Source of the DNA: Rhodocyclaceae bacterium
GTDB taxonomy: Bacteria > Pseudomonadota > Gammaproteobacteria > Burkholderiales > Rhodocyclaceae
DNA length: 64,000 bases
Reading direction: 5' to 3'
NCBI GenBank assembly: GCA_020445745.1
Contig: JAGRGB010000028.1
Location: forward strand, 88,605 to 152,604
In this document: in pieces, positions 48,573 to 57,729 of the stretch
How the letters are laid out: each line of letters opens with the position of its first letter
How positions within the stretch are numbered: the stretch's first letter is position 1
The notes under the pieces: model-generated
The model's database searches: none
Seen by the model: the letters and a program-made list of their open reading frames with translations, nothing else
What the model was told of the DNA's origin: nothing
Translations under genes and position numbers: made by a program

Positions 48573-50048
48573 ATGCTTGAATCAGACTTCCTGCGCCTTG
48601 CGGCCCAGGGCTACAACCGCATTCCGGTCACTCTCGAGACCTTCGCCGATCTCGACACGCCCCTGTCGATCTATCTGAAGCTGGCCAATCAGCCTTACAG
48701 CTATCTGCTGGAATCGGTCCAGGGCGGCGAGCGTTTCGGCCGCTATTCGATGATCGGACTCGCCGCGCCGACGCGCATCGAGGTCTATGAGCGCTCGGCT
48801 TTGCTGCTCACCGGCGACCGTCTGGTGGAGCGGCGCGACTACGGCGATCCGCTCAACTACGTCGCCGAGTTCATGGCACGTATCAAGGTGCCGCCCCGCG
48901 AGGGCCTGCCGCGTTTTGCCGGCGGCCTGGTGGGCTGCTTCGGTTATGACACGGTGCGCTATATCGAGCCGCGCCTGGCTGCGGGCATGAAACCGGACGA
49001 ACTGGGCACGCCCGACATCCTGCTGCTGCTGTCCGAGGAGATCGCGATCGTCGACAATCTCTCCGGCAAGCTGACGCTGGTGGTCTATGCCGAACCCGAG
49101 GTGCCCGGCGCGTACAAGCGTGCCAGGCGCCGGCTGTCGGAACTGCTGGCCCGACTGCGGGCGCCGGTGGCGGTGCCTGTGGAGCAGCCCGGCGAACCGC
49201 GCGCCGCGGTGTCGGGCTTCGGCGAGGAGCCGTTCAAGGCGGCGGTGCGTCGGGCCAAGGAATATATCGTCGAGGGCGACGTCATGCAGGTGGTGCTGTC
49301 GCAGCGCATGAGCAAGCCCTTCTCCGCCAGCCCGCTGGCGCTGTACCGGGCGATCCGCTCCCTGAACCCGTCGCCGTACATGTTCTTCTTCAATTTCGAG
49401 GAATTCCACGTCGTCGGCGCGTCACCCGAAATCCTGGTGCGGCTCGAGGACGACACGGTGACGGTGCGGCCCATCGCCGGCACCCGCAAGCGCGGCGCCG
49501 ATGCCGCCGAGGACCTGGAACTGGAGCGCGATCTGCTCGCCGACGAGAAGGAGCGTGCCGAGCACCTGCAACTGCTCGACCTGGGCCGCAACGACTGCGG
49601 GCGGGTGGCAGAGGTGGGCAGCGTCAGGGTAACCGACCAGTTCATCATCGAACGCTATTCCCACGTCATGCACATCGTGTCCAACGTCGAAGGTCGGCTG
49701 CGCGACCGTCTGGACGCGCTGGCGGTGCTGCGCGCCACCTTCCCGGCCGGCACCGTTTCCGGGGCACCGAAGGTGCGGGCGATGGAAATCATCGACGAGC
49801 TGGAGCCGACAAAGCGGGGCATCTATGCCGGCGCCACCGGCTACATCGGATTCCACGGCGACATGGACTTGGCGATCAACATCCGCACGGCAGTGCTCAA
49901 GGACGGCATGATCCACGTCCAGGCCGGTGCCGGCATCGTCGCCGATTCGGATCCGGACGCCGAATGGCAAGAGACCCAGAGCAAGGCACGGGCGATGCTG
50001 CGAGCCGCGGAAATGGCCGAGTCCGGCCTCGATACCCGGCTCGATTGA
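48573..50048 (+). CDS. trpE: Anthranilate synthase component I
   Basis: A 491-residue chorismate-utilising enzyme that with TrpG makes anthranilate. The N-terminal regulatory domain contains the LLES tryptophan-feedback motif (SYLLESVQGGERFGRYSMIG). The catalytic domain has VLSQRMSKPF, LNPSPYMFFFNFE, GASPEILVRLE, TVRPIAGTRKRGAD, DLGRNDCGRVAEVGSV, HIVSNVEGRL, FPAGTVSGAPKVRAMEIIDE and ADSDPDAEWQET. GGAG seven bases before the ATG. No trpG follows in this window. Confidence 0.96.
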   Translation: MLESDFLRLAAQGYNRIPVTLETFADLDTPLSIYLKLANQPYSYLLESVQGGERFGRYSMIGLAAPTRIEVYERSALLLTGDRLVERRDYGDPLNYVAEFMARIKVPPREGLPRFAGGLVGCFGYDTVRYIEPRLAAGMKPDELGTPDILLLLSEEIAIVDNLSGKLTLVVYAEPEVPGAYKRARRRLSELLARLRAPVAVPVEQPGEPRAAVSGFGEEPFKAAVRRAKEYIVEGDVMQVVLSQRMSKPFSASPLALYRAIRSLNPSPYMFFFNFEEFHVVGASPEILVRLEDDTVTVRPIAGTRKRGADAAEDLELERDLLADEKERAEHLQLLDLGRNDCGRVAEVGSVRVTDQFIIERYSHVMHIVSNVEGRLRDRLDALAVLRATFPAGTVSGAPKVRAMEIIDELEPTKRGIYAGATGYIGFHGDMDLAINIRTAVLKDGMIHVQAGAGIVADSDPDAEWQETQSKARAMLRAAEMAESGLDTRLD

Positions 50049-50139
50049 GCGCGGCACGGCGGATCGGCGGGGCATCAATCGGCGGCCTTCGGGGCCGCGA
50101 AGACCGGCGTCGCGCGACGGCGATGGTGCATGGTCGGCG

Positions 50140-50607
50140 GTGGCCGGGCCGGTTTCGATCTCCGCGGTGCCCACCGGGGCGTGCAGGCTGTTAGGCGATC
50201 ACCCGGCGATGCCGCAGGGGATCGACGAGTTCGCCGCCGGGGCGGTGAGCCGTGCGCGGGCTGGAGCGCTGATGCGCCATCGCCCGGTGCGCGGCGGGGA
50301 TGGCTGCCACGGCCCGGGTCCGGGCCACAATTGCGAAACCTCAGCAGCGGTCGGCGCGGCTTGCGATGTCGTCATCCGGCCGTCCGTCGGGCGCATCGGG
50401 CTGTTCGCGCCCACCGACATGATGGCGGTTCGCCACCTGCCGGGCCCCGGGTCGGTCAGCCTCGACCTGCAGCAACTGCTCGACCCCGACGACGGCTGCC
50501 GGGCCGCCCGGGTGCGAGGCTTCCCCGGCGCGGTCGGCTACCCGGTGGCCGGAACATGCGAGACCTGCCGGCAGCCCGGCCGCCGCGGCGATCGGATCAT
50601 GTCTTGA
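50140..50607 (+). CDS. Hypothetical protein, uncertain gene
   Basis: A 155-codon frame in the space between trpE and the chemoreceptor. I recognise no family. From about 50200 on, the third codon positions are strongly G/C and the translation has balanced composition ([33 protein letters not shown]), unlike the arginine-rich alternative frames, which argues for coding. It has several cysteines including a CETC pair near the C-terminus. The start is unclear (GTG at 50140 or 50164, ATG at 50206), with no good ribosome site. The end overlaps the convergent chemoreceptor gene by 11 bases. Confidence 0.38.
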   Translation: MAGPVSISAVPTGACRLLGDHPAMPQGIDEFAAGAVSRARAGALMRHRPVRGGDGCHGPGPGHNCETSAAVGAACDVVIRPSVGRIGLFAPTDMMAVRHLPGPGSVSLDLQQLLDPDDGCRAARVRGFPGAVGYPVAGTCETCRQPGRRGDRIMS

Positions 50608-52225
50608 AGCGGGCGATCTCGGTCTTCAGGTCCGCCGCCAGTCTCTCCAGTGCGGTCGCTGCCTCGGTCGCCTGATCGATGGAGTTGGCGGTCTTTCGGG
50701 AAAGATCGGCAATCTGCTCGACGCTGCCGGCCGCGTCGCTGCTGCTCTGGCGCTGCTCGTCCGTTGCCAGGGCGATGTCGTCCATGCCTTCGGAGACACG
50801 TCTGGCGGTGGCCATGTTCTGCTTCAATCCCTCGGCGACGCGCCCCATCGCCTCTCGGATCTGGCGCAGCGACTCGACGCCGCGGCTGATCGACTGATTG
50901 ACCTGGATCGATCCATCGTTGAGGTTGCTGGTCACCTGTTCGATGTCGCTGGCCGAGCGGGCCGACTTCTCGGCCAGCTTGCGCACTTCGTCGGCCACCA
51001 CCGCGAAGCCCCGTCCGTGTTCGCCGGCACGCGCCGCCTCGATCGCGGCATTGAGCGCGAGCAGGTTGGTCTGGTCGGCGATCTCCTTGACCTCGCCGGT
51101 CATCCGCGCGATTGCATCGGTGTGGTGGATGAAGTCCGCCACCGTCACGGTCATCAGCTCGACAGCCGACTCCACGTCGTGCAGACGCCCGGTGAGCTCG
51201 GTGACGTCCTGATTGCCTTCGCGGGCGCGGTCGAGGCTGGAACGGGCCAGTTCGAGCACGTCGCCGCTCGATTTCGCGACCGAGGTGATGTTGACCGCCA
51301 TCTGCTCCATCGCCGATGCCGCGGAAACCGAACGGTCCGATTGCTCGGTCGCGGTCTCTCGAACGTCACGAGTATTGTGCTGGAGCGCGGTCGCGGCGCC
51401 GGCGACCGCGTTCGACGATTGCGCGACGCGGCCGATGACGCCCTGCAACTTCTCCATCATCTGGTTGAAGTAGGTCGACGCCTCGCCGACCTCGTCCTTG
51501 CCGCAGACCGGCAGGCGCTGGGTCAGGTCGCCCTCGCCCGACGCGATGTCGCGGAGCCGCCCGGCCATGATGCGCAGCGGCGCCGACACCGCCCGCTGTA
51601 CGAGCACATAGATCGACAGCAGCACGACACCGAGAACACCCATCGTGGCGCCTGCCAGCTTGGCGCCGGAATTGTCGACGGCGGCCATCGCCCGGTCCAG
51701 CTTCACTTCCATCGTGACGGCGCCGAGCACGGTTCCGACCGGGTGTTCGTCGTGGCATTCGGTGCAGTCCTTGCCGAGATAGTCGGTCTGGTTGATGGCC
51801 GGAAAGACCGCCTTCAGGACTTCGCCACGGCTCTCGTCGCGACGTACCTCGAAGAACGGCCGCGAGGTCTGCTCGACGATCCTCTCGTCGGTTCCCACGT
51901 CCATCTCGTCCGGGTCGCCATCGCCGAACTGGGAAACCACCGGCTCGAAGCGCACCACCTTGAGGTCGGCGACGCCGCTGGACTGCTTGATCTGGTCGAG
52001 ATAGATGGCGCGCTTGTTCATCTTCTTGACCGACTTCATGAAGACCAGGGCGGCCATCGTCTGCTGGTTCGTCGTCTCGGCAAAGGCGCGGGACTGCTCG
52101 ATCGCCAGCTCCCGTTGTTCGGCCGCCACCCAGGCCACCAGGCCGACACCGGCCGCGAGCAGCAGCAGTCCGATGACAAGCATCAGCCGAACCCAGATCC
52201 GGGTATTGCGAATTCGTTCGATCAT
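50597..52225 (-). CDS. Methyl-accepting chemotaxis protein with periplasmic c-type haem motif
   Basis: A 542-residue chemoreceptor. Membrane segments at about 12-34 and 190-210 enclose a periplasmic domain of some 155 residues that contains one CXXCH haem-attachment motif, CTECH (residues 154-158; bases 51752-51766). HAMP follows, then the MCP signalling hairpin whose tip reads [20 protein letters not shown] and [16 protein letters not shown]. There is no C-terminal pentapeptide for CheR/CheB docking. A covalently bound haem suggests redox, oxygen or nitric oxide sensing; related haem-PAS receptors are known from Geobacter. It diverges from the cytochrome/porin genes at 52491-56657. Confidence 0.88.
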   Translation of the reverse strand: MIERIRNTRIWVRLMLVIGLLLLAAGVGLVAWVAAEQRELAIEQSRAFAETTNQQTMAALVFMKSVKKMNKRAIYLDQIKQSSGVADLKVVRFEPVVSQFGDGDPDEMDVGTDERIVEQTSRPFFEVRRDESRGEVLKAVFPAINQTDYLGKDCTECHDEHPVGTVLGAVTMEVKLDRAMAAVDNSGAKLAGATMGVLGVVLLSIYVLVQRAVSAPLRIMAGRLRDIASGEGDLTQRLPVCGKDEVGEASTYFNQMMEKLQGVIGRVAQSSNAVAGAATALQHNTRDVRETATEQSDRSVSAASAMEQMAVNITSVAKSSGDVLELARSSLDRAREGNQDVTELTGRLHDVESAVELMTVTVADFIHHTDAIARMTGEVKEIADQTNLLALNAAIEAARAGEHGRGFAVVADEVRKLAEKSARSASDIEQVTSNLNDGSIQVNQSISRGVESLRQIREAMGRVAEGLKQNMATARRVSEGMDDIALATDEQRQSSSDAAGSVEQIADLSRKTANSIDQATEAATALERLAADLKTEIARFKT

Positions 52226-52490
52226 CGGAATTCCACCGTCCGTTCTCGGGCAGCCGTCGACGTGCCGCTAGCGCTTTCAAGACCTGGAAGTTCTACGGAC
52301 CGCGGGCGTGAAAATTGAGACTTTCCTTGTATTGCCAAAGCGATAGGCCGGCGTCATGGCGAGTGCCTCAAGGTTTTCCGCCGCGCTGCCGTACTTGAAC
52401 GTCGGGATCTTCGAACACCACACCAGGCCGGCGCCGGCGAGGGGCGGCACGGAGCCGGATTCGCCGCCGGCCGGCCTTCGGGAGCGACCG
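52226..52490. other. Divergent intergenic region between chemoreceptor and cytochrome genes
   Basis: 265 bases separating the two start codons. Around 52310-52345 it becomes A/T-richer (TGAAAATTGAGACTTTCC, TTGTATTGCCAAAG). TTGAGA at about 52315 could be a -35 box, but I find no matching -10, no sigma-28 site for the receptor and no clear operator. Confidence 0.4.
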
Positions 52491-52820
52491 ATGAAACGCC
52501 TTGTCCTTGCCTGCTGCCTCGTCTTGCCGCTGTTTCTGGCCGCGCCCGCTTCGGCCATCGATGCGGCGGCCGCCGACGCCCTGGTGCGCAAGAGCAAATG
52601 CATGACCTGCCATCACAAGGTCAAGGAAAAGGACGGTCCGCCGTTTGCAGAGACGGCAGCAAAGTATCGCGACAAGCCCGAGGCGATCGACAAGCTGACC
52701 AAGCACGTGACCGTGCCGAGCAAGGTCAAGGTCGACGGCGAGGAGGAGGACCACGAGACCCTCCGCACCGATGACCCGGCTGCGGTCAGGAACGTCGTGG
52801 AGTGGATTCTCTCGCTCTGA
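52491..52820 (+). CDS. Small periplasmic monohaem cytochrome c (MtoD-like position)
   Basis: A 109-residue precursor: signal peptide MKRLVLACCLVLPLFL...ASA, then a mature chain of about 87 residues with one haem site, KCMTCHHKVKEKDGP. The end NVVEWILSL is the usual C-terminal helix of class I cytochromes. The only methionine of the mature chain lies inside CMTCH, so the normal distal Met ligand is absent; a histidine (KHVTV or DHETL) is a candidate. It is likely the soluble electron carrier between inner membrane and the decahaem protein. GGGAG six bases before the ATG. It is first in the cytochrome/porin group. Confidence 0.87.
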   Translation: MKRLVLACCLVLPLFLAAPASAIDAAAADALVRKSKCMTCHHKVKEKDGPPFAETAAKYRDKPEAIDKLTKHVTVPSKVKVDGEEEDHETLRTDDPAAVRNVVEWILSL

Positions 52821-52913
52821 AGATGTCGTCCGTGCCGCCGAACCCGAGGGCCGGCCAGGGAACCGCAAGCGGTTGGTCGCGGCGGCGGCCAACCCGATTC
52901 CAGGAGGATCTGA

Positions 52914-53879
52914 ATGACCGTACTGCGTTCCGCAGCACTTTCACGAATCGTCTTCGTCATGGGCCTCCAGGCATTGGCGGCCGGCATGCCGGCCGACCTG
53001 CAGGCCCGGGAGGTCCATGACGTCTACATCGACGGCGACAAGGTCTGTACGCGGTGTCACGACGAAAACGAATTCAAGCCGCTGCTGTCGATCGCGCAGA
53101 CCCGGCACGGCACGGCCGCCGATGGTCGGGCGCCGAACTGCGTCAGTTGCCACGGCAGCAGCGAAAGCCACATCAACAAGCCCAAGGGCGCCGGCAGGCG
53201 GCCGGAGCCGACGATCAATTTCGGCCGCCGCTCGGGGACGCCGGTCGTCGAGCGCAACCGCGTGTGCATCGCTTGCCACCAGGGCGGCAAGTTCATTCAC
53301 TGGCAGGGCAGCCAGCATTCGGCGGCCGACGTCGAGTGCGGTGGCTGCCATACCATGCACAGCGCCCACGACAAGGTGCGCGACGCTGCGACGCAGCCGG
53401 AAGTGTGCATCGACTGCCACAAGGAGAAGCGCAGCGAGATCAACCGGCCCAACCATCATCCGCTGCGCGAGGGCAAGATGGCCTGCTCCAACTGCCACGC
53501 ATCCCATGGCAGCGCCGGCGACAAGCTGATGCTGCGCGACACCGTCAATGACACCTGTTACACCTGCCATATGGAAAAGCGCGGCCCGACCGTGCGAACC
53601 CACCAGCCGGTCGCCGAGAACTGCGCGATCTGCCACAACCCCCACGGCAGCGTGAACGACAATCTGCTGCGCCAGCGCCCGCCGCTGCTGTGCCAGCAGT
53701 GTCACGAGCCCACCGGCCACCGCGGGGCCATCCCGGGATTCGGCGACAGCCGCGGCAGCTTCAACTCGACATCGGGCATGGGGGCGACACAGGGCCGGGC
53801 CTGCCTGAACTGCCACACCAACATCCACGGGACCAACAATCCGGTCGACATTTCCAACGAGCGGACATTCCGCCGCTGA
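52914..53879 (+). CDS. Decahaem c-type cytochrome, MtrA/DmsE/PioA family
   Basis: A 321-residue precursor with a signal peptide ending near LQAREVHD and ten CXXCH motifs: CTRCH, CVSCH, CIACH, CGGCH, CIDCH, CSNCH, CYTCH, CAICH, CQQCH and CLNCH. The family blocks PNCVSCHGSSESHINKPKG, ACSNCHASHG and CAICHNPHGS are those of DmsE/MtrA proteins, which thread through an outer-membrane porin and carry electrons across it. AGGAG lies seven bases before the ATG. The porin partner gene follows after 17 bases, so the two form the transmembrane conduit. Confidence 0.94.
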   Translation: MTVLRSAALSRIVFVMGLQALAAGMPADLQAREVHDVYIDGDKVCTRCHDENEFKPLLSIAQTRHGTAADGRAPNCVSCHGSSESHINKPKGAGRRPEPTINFGRRSGTPVVERNRVCIACHQGGKFIHWQGSQHSAADVECGGCHTMHSAHDKVRDAATQPEVCIDCHKEKRSEINRPNHHPLREGKMACSNCHASHGSAGDKLMLRDTVNDTCYTCHMEKRGPTVRTHQPVAENCAICHNPHGSVNDNLLRQRPPLLCQQCHEPTGHRGAIPGFGDSRGSFNSTSGMGATQGRACLNCHTNIHGTNNPVDISNERTFRR

Positions 53880-53896
53880 TCGAGGGAGGCCACGAC

Positions 53897-55927
53897 ATGA
53901 ATCAGTACAAGATGCGCCGCGTCCTTCGGGCATCGGCAGCGAGCATGACGGTGGCTGCGTGCCTTGGCGCGCAGGCCGCCGACGACGACATCGACGAAGT
54001 GGTGCACCGGCTGATCACGCCGGCCAGCCAGGTGTCCTTCGGGCTGGGCTACCTGTTCGACGACAACATGCGCTTCGGACAGTACACCGGGCTCAACCAG
54101 CGCGGTGCGTCGGCAGCGCTCGACGTCGATATCCGCCGACGGGACGACGACAGCGGCACCTGGTGGCTCGTCAGCGGGCACGACCTGGGCCGCGATTCGC
54201 GGGACCTGCGCGTCGAGCATGCCCGCCAGGGGGCGTGGCGTTACTACATCGAGTACGCCGAACTGGTCCGTCACTCCCAGTACACGGTCAATACCGGTCT
54301 CGCCGGCGTGGGCACGTCGAGCCTCACCGTCGACGGCACCGCGCTGCGCGACGTCGATCCGCGCACCCGGCGCAAGAGCCTGGCGCTGGGCTTCGCCCAC
54401 AGCCTGCCGGCCGGTTGGGACCTCAGCATCCGGTTCAAGAACGAAGAGAAGGACGGTACGCGGCTGTTCGGCCGCGGCACCCCTGGCAGCCAGCAGTGGC
54501 TCGCCGAACCGATCGACCACACGATGCAGCAGGTGGACGTGATCCTCGGCTTCACCGGCGAACGTTTCCAGATGCAGACCGGCTACTACGGATCGTTCTT
54601 CCTCAATCGCCACCAGGCGCTGGGGATCGACGACCCGGCCGGGGATCCGAGCAATTTGCGCGACATCGCCTCGTTCTCGCCGATCGGTCTGCCGCCCGAC
54701 AATTACGCGCACCAGCTCTACGTCACCGGCGGCTACGACTTCACGCCGAGCACGCGTGGCACGTTCAAGGTGTCGCGCGCGCGGGCGGCCCAGGACGACC
54801 GCTTCTTCGTCGACCCGGCGCCGGGCATCACCGCCAACAGCCTCGACGGGCAGGTCGATACGACGCTGGTGCAGGCCGGCGTCACGGCCCGGCCGACCCC
54901 GGCGCTGTCCTTGCTGGCCAATGGTCGGTACCTGAACCGCGAGGACGACACGCCGATCCGGCAGTACTTCGACGAGGGCGGAAGTACCTACGATGGCCGC
55001 AACGAGCCGCGCTCGCTCAAATCGAAGGTCGGCAAGCTCGAGGGTACCTACCGCCTAGGATCGGGCATCGGCATTACCGGGGGCGTCGACTACGAGCTGC
55101 GCGAACGCAACACCTCGCCGCTGCGCGTCGTCAGCTTCCGCGAGGAGACCGAGGAGCGGGGCGTGCGTGTCGCCTTCAAGCGCATGATGTCCGAGACGGT
55201 CAATGGCACGCTGCTGCTGCAAAGGTCCTGGCGCGACGGCTCCGACTTCGCCACCAATCTGCTCGCCGATGGCTCGGAGGGCAGCAACCTGGTGGCACCG
55301 ATTCATCTGGCCGATCGCGACCGCGACAAGATCCGCCTGACCGGCGACTGGACGCCGACCCGGGACCTCGCGCTGCAGGGCATGGTCGAGTTCACCAGTG
55401 ATGACTACGGCGGCCGCGAACTGGGGCCGCGCGAAGGCGCCTCGCAGATGTTCGCCCTGGACGCGAGCTATGCCTTCGACGACTTCTGGAAGGGCACGGC
55501 CTGGGCGCAGCGCGGCGAAACCCGCCTCGAACAGGACAGCCTGAGCGGCGGCAGCACCTGGACCGCCCGGACTCGCTACAAGGATCGCGCCTTCGGACTC
55601 GGCGTCCGCGGCACTGTCGGCGACAGGCTGGAACTGGGTGCCGATTTGTCGGAATCCCACAGCGACGGCATGTTCCTGTTCTCGTCCGTCGACCAGACGG
55701 CGGAATCGCTGCCGGACGTCGGTTACCAACTGCAGTCGGTCAAGGTCTATGGCAAGTACCGCGCGCGTGCCGATTTCACGATGCGCCTGGACCTCGTCGC
55801 CGAACGCTGGACGACGAACGACTGGCAGTGGGCGGACTACGTCTATTCAGACGGCACCACGCTGTCCCAGGACGAAGACCAGAATGTCGTGTTCGTGGGG
55901 GTGATGGCGATCATCGGCTGGCGTTGA
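53897..55927 (+). CDS. MtrB/PioB-family outer-membrane porin
   Basis: A 676-residue outer-membrane beta-barrel precursor. A signal peptide ends near LGAQAADDD; the rest is alternating hydrophobic/hydrophilic strands with many Tyr, Trp and Arg, typical of the large barrel that sheaths an MtrA-type decahaem cytochrome. Recognisable family features: FGLGYLFDDNMRFGQYTGLN at the mature N-terminus, repeated GxDY/YxL strands and a closing strand ending MAIIGWR. The CXXC pair near the start of Shewanella MtrB is not present. GGGAGG seven bases upstream supports the ATG at 53897. Confidence 0.92.
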   Translation: MNQYKMRRVLRASAASMTVAACLGAQAADDDIDEVVHRLITPASQVSFGLGYLFDDNMRFGQYTGLNQRGASAALDVDIRRRDDDSGTWWLVSGHDLGRDSRDLRVEHARQGAWRYYIEYAELVRHSQYTVNTGLAGVGTSSLTVDGTALRDVDPRTRRKSLALGFAHSLPAGWDLSIRFKNEEKDGTRLFGRGTPGSQQWLAEPIDHTMQQVDVILGFTGERFQMQTGYYGSFFLNRHQALGIDDPAGDPSNLRDIASFSPIGLPPDNYAHQLYVTGGYDFTPSTRGTFKVSRARAAQDDRFFVDPAPGITANSLDGQVDTTLVQAGVTARPTPALSLLANGRYLNREDDTPIRQYFDEGGSTYDGRNEPRSLKSKVGKLEGTYRLGSGIGITGGVDYELRERNTSPLRVVSFREETEERGVRVAFKRMMSETVNGTLLLQRSWRDGSDFATNLLADGSEGSNLVAPIHLADRDRDKIRLTGDWTPTRDLALQGMVEFTSDDYGGRELGPREGASQMFALDASYAFDDFWKGTAWAQRGETRLEQDSLSGGSTWTARTRYKDRAFGLGVRGTVGDRLELGADLSESHSDGMFLFSSVDQTAESLPDVGYQLQSVKVYGKYRARADFTMRLDLVAERWTTNDWQWADYVYSDGTTLSQDEDQNVVFVGVMAIIGWR

Positions 55928-55994
55928 CGGGGTGCTGCCGTGGTCCGGCCGTCGCCGGCGGATGGTGCGGCATCACGCGAACGGAAACTGGCGA

Positions 55995-56657
55995 ATGGAC
56001 ACTGTGGCCGACAAGGCGGGCGATGATGGCAACCGGCGGCGATCGCCGCCGGCGCGAGGCGAGAAGACCGAGCTCGTCTGGGATCGCGTCGTCCGTCTGG
56101 GTCACTGGAGCCTGGCAGGCTGCGTGAGCTATTCGATGTTCGCCGAGCCGGACTTTCCCGGCCACGACATCTCCGGCTACGTCATCCTCGCGATCGTTCT
56201 CTGGCGCTGGGTGTGGGGATTCGTCGGTTCGCCGTACGCCCGCTTTCGGGCCTTCGTCTATTCGCCCGGCGAAACCCTGCGCTACATGCTGTCGGCGTTT
56301 CGCATGGGTGAGGCGCGAGAGTACTCGAGCCACAATCCGATGGGGGCGTTGATGGTCTTCGCGCTGCTGGTGTTCCTGCCGGTGACCTGCGGGCTCGGCA
56401 TCATGCTGCTGGCGGCACAGCAGCTGGCCGGCCCGCTGGCGGGCGTGGTGCCGGTCGAATGGGATTACGACCTGGAGATCCTGCACCAGTATGCCGCCTA
56501 CGCGATCGCCGGCCTGGTCGGCGTCCATCTGCTGGGCACCGCGTGGGCGTCGTGGTGGCACCGGGAGAATTACCTGATGGCGATGATCACGGGCCGCAAG
56601 AACCGCCACAAGCGGCGCCGCAAGCGCAGCTCCGCGGCGGATCGCCGCGGACCCTGA
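55995..56657 (+). CDS. Cytochrome b561-type membrane subunit
   Basis: A 220-residue four-helix membrane cytochrome of the bacterial b561 / hydrogenase cyt-b family. Candidate haem ligands are the histidines in RLGHWSLAG, PGHDISGY, EILHQYAAY and GLVGVHLLG. The N-terminus (about 30 residues) and the C-terminus (HKRRRKRSSAADRR) are strongly basic and cytoplasmic. In this setting it would exchange electrons between quinone pool and the periplasmic cytochrome, a role filled by CymA-like proteins elsewhere. An ATG at 55962 is an alternative start. It follows the porin gene by 67 bases. Confidence 0.83.
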   Translation: MDTVADKAGDDGNRRRSPPARGEKTELVWDRVVRLGHWSLAGCVSYSMFAEPDFPGHDISGYVILAIVLWRWVWGFVGSPYARFRAFVYSPGETLRYMLSAFRMGEAREYSSHNPMGALMVFALLVFLPVTCGLGIMLLAAQQLAGPLAGVVPVEWDYDLEILHQYAAYAIAGLVGVHLLGTAWASWWHRENYLMAMITGRKNRHKRRRKRSSAADRRGP

Positions 56658-56672
56658 GGGCCCGGGGTCCGC
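56647..56672. terminator. Possible bidirectional terminator between b561 and cysteine synthase genes
   Basis: GCGGACC (56647-56653) and GGTCCGC (56666-56672) form a 7-bp stem with a 12-base loop in the 26-base gap between convergent genes. The left arm includes the last codons of the b561 gene. There is no T tract on either side. Confidence 0.35.
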
Positions 56673-56683
56673 CGCGTCACCAC

Positions 56684-57616
56684 TCAGACTTCCAGATGGC
56701 TGTAGAGCGCAGTGCTGAGATAACGCTCGCCGAAGGACGGAATGATCACCACGATCAGCTTGCCGGCGTTGGCCGGATCGGCCGCCTCCTGGAGTGCGGC
56801 CCAGACCGCGGCACCCGATGAAATGCCGACCATCAGCCCCTCTTCGGTAGCCAGCCGGCGGGCCGTCTCGAAGGCATCGTCGTTCTTGACCCGTGTCACC
56901 GCGTCGTAGATGCCTGTGTTGAGGATCGGTGGCACGAAGCCGGCGCCGATTCCCTGGATCGGGTGGGGACCTTTCTGTCCGCCCGACAGCACCGGGCTGG
57001 CGTCGGGCTCGACGGCGACGATCCGCACGCCCGGCTTGCGCTCCTTCAGCACTTCGCCGACGCCGGTCACGGTGCCGCCGGTGCCGACCCCCGAGACGAC
57101 GATGTCCACCTGGCCGTCGGTGTCGCGCCAGATCTCCTCGGCCGTGGTCTTGCGATGGATCTCGGGATTCGACGGATTCTCGAACTGCTGAGGGATGAAG
57201 TAGCGGGGATCGGACTCGGCCAGCTCCCGTGCCTTCGCGATGGCGCCACCCATGCCGTCCGGCCCCGGAGTCAGGATCAGTTCCGCGCCGTAGGCCTTGA
57301 GCAGCAAGCGGCGCTCGCGGCTCATCGTCTCGGGCATCGTGAACGCGCACTTGTAGCCGCGCGCCGCGCACACCATCGCGAGTCCGATGCCGGTGTTGCC
57401 GGAGGTCGGCTCGAGCACGATCGTGTCCGCCTTGATCTTGCCGTCCCGTTCGGCGGCGTCGATCATCGCCGCGGCGATGCGATCCTTGACGCTATGGGCC
57501 GGATTGAAGAACTCGAGTTTCAGGGCCAGCGTCGCGGGGACGTCGCTGGCGACCCGATTGAGCCTGACCAGGGGCGTGTTTCCGATCAGTTCGGTGACGT
57601 CGTTGGCAATTTTCAT
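56684..57616 (-). CDS. cysK: Cysteine synthase A
   Basis: A 310-residue PLP enzyme that makes cysteine from O-acetylserine and sulfide. It opens with [17 protein letters not shown]; the PLP lysine is in [16 protein letters not shown]. The substrate loop is [14 protein letters not shown], the phosphate-binding glycine loop [17 protein letters not shown], and [12 protein letters not shown] follows. Length and motifs fit CysK rather than the longer cystathionine beta-synthase. It converges on the b561 gene; 113 bases separate its start from the large sensor gene upstream, with nothing visible between. Confidence 0.94.
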   Translation of the reverse strand: MKIANDVTELIGNTPLVRLNRVASDVPATLALKLEFFNPAHSVKDRIAAAMIDAAERDGKIKADTIVLEPTSGNTGIGLAMVCAARGYKCAFTMPETMSRERRLLLKAYGAELILTPGPDGMGGAIAKARELAESDPRYFIPQQFENPSNPEIHRKTTAEEIWRDTDGQVDIVVSGVGTGGTVTGVGEVLKERKPGVRIVAVEPDASPVLSGGQKGPHPIQGIGAGFVPPILNTGIYDAVTRVKNDDAFETARRLATEEGLMVGISSGAAVWAALQEAADPANAGKLIVVIIPSFGERYLSTALYSHLEV

Positions 57617-57729
57617 GGCTGTCCGTGGGCTGGTGGAGATCCATGGATTCTAGCCCGCATTGCCGTCAGGCTCACGCTCGGGGCGCACCAGCCCGGCCGT
57701 CGCGAATGTCCGCTGCGCCGGCCCGCGCT

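Noticed and set aside
52226-52490. Sigma-28 flagellar promoter for the chemoreceptor
   Set aside because: No acceptable TAAA-N15-GCCGATAA match on the minus strand.
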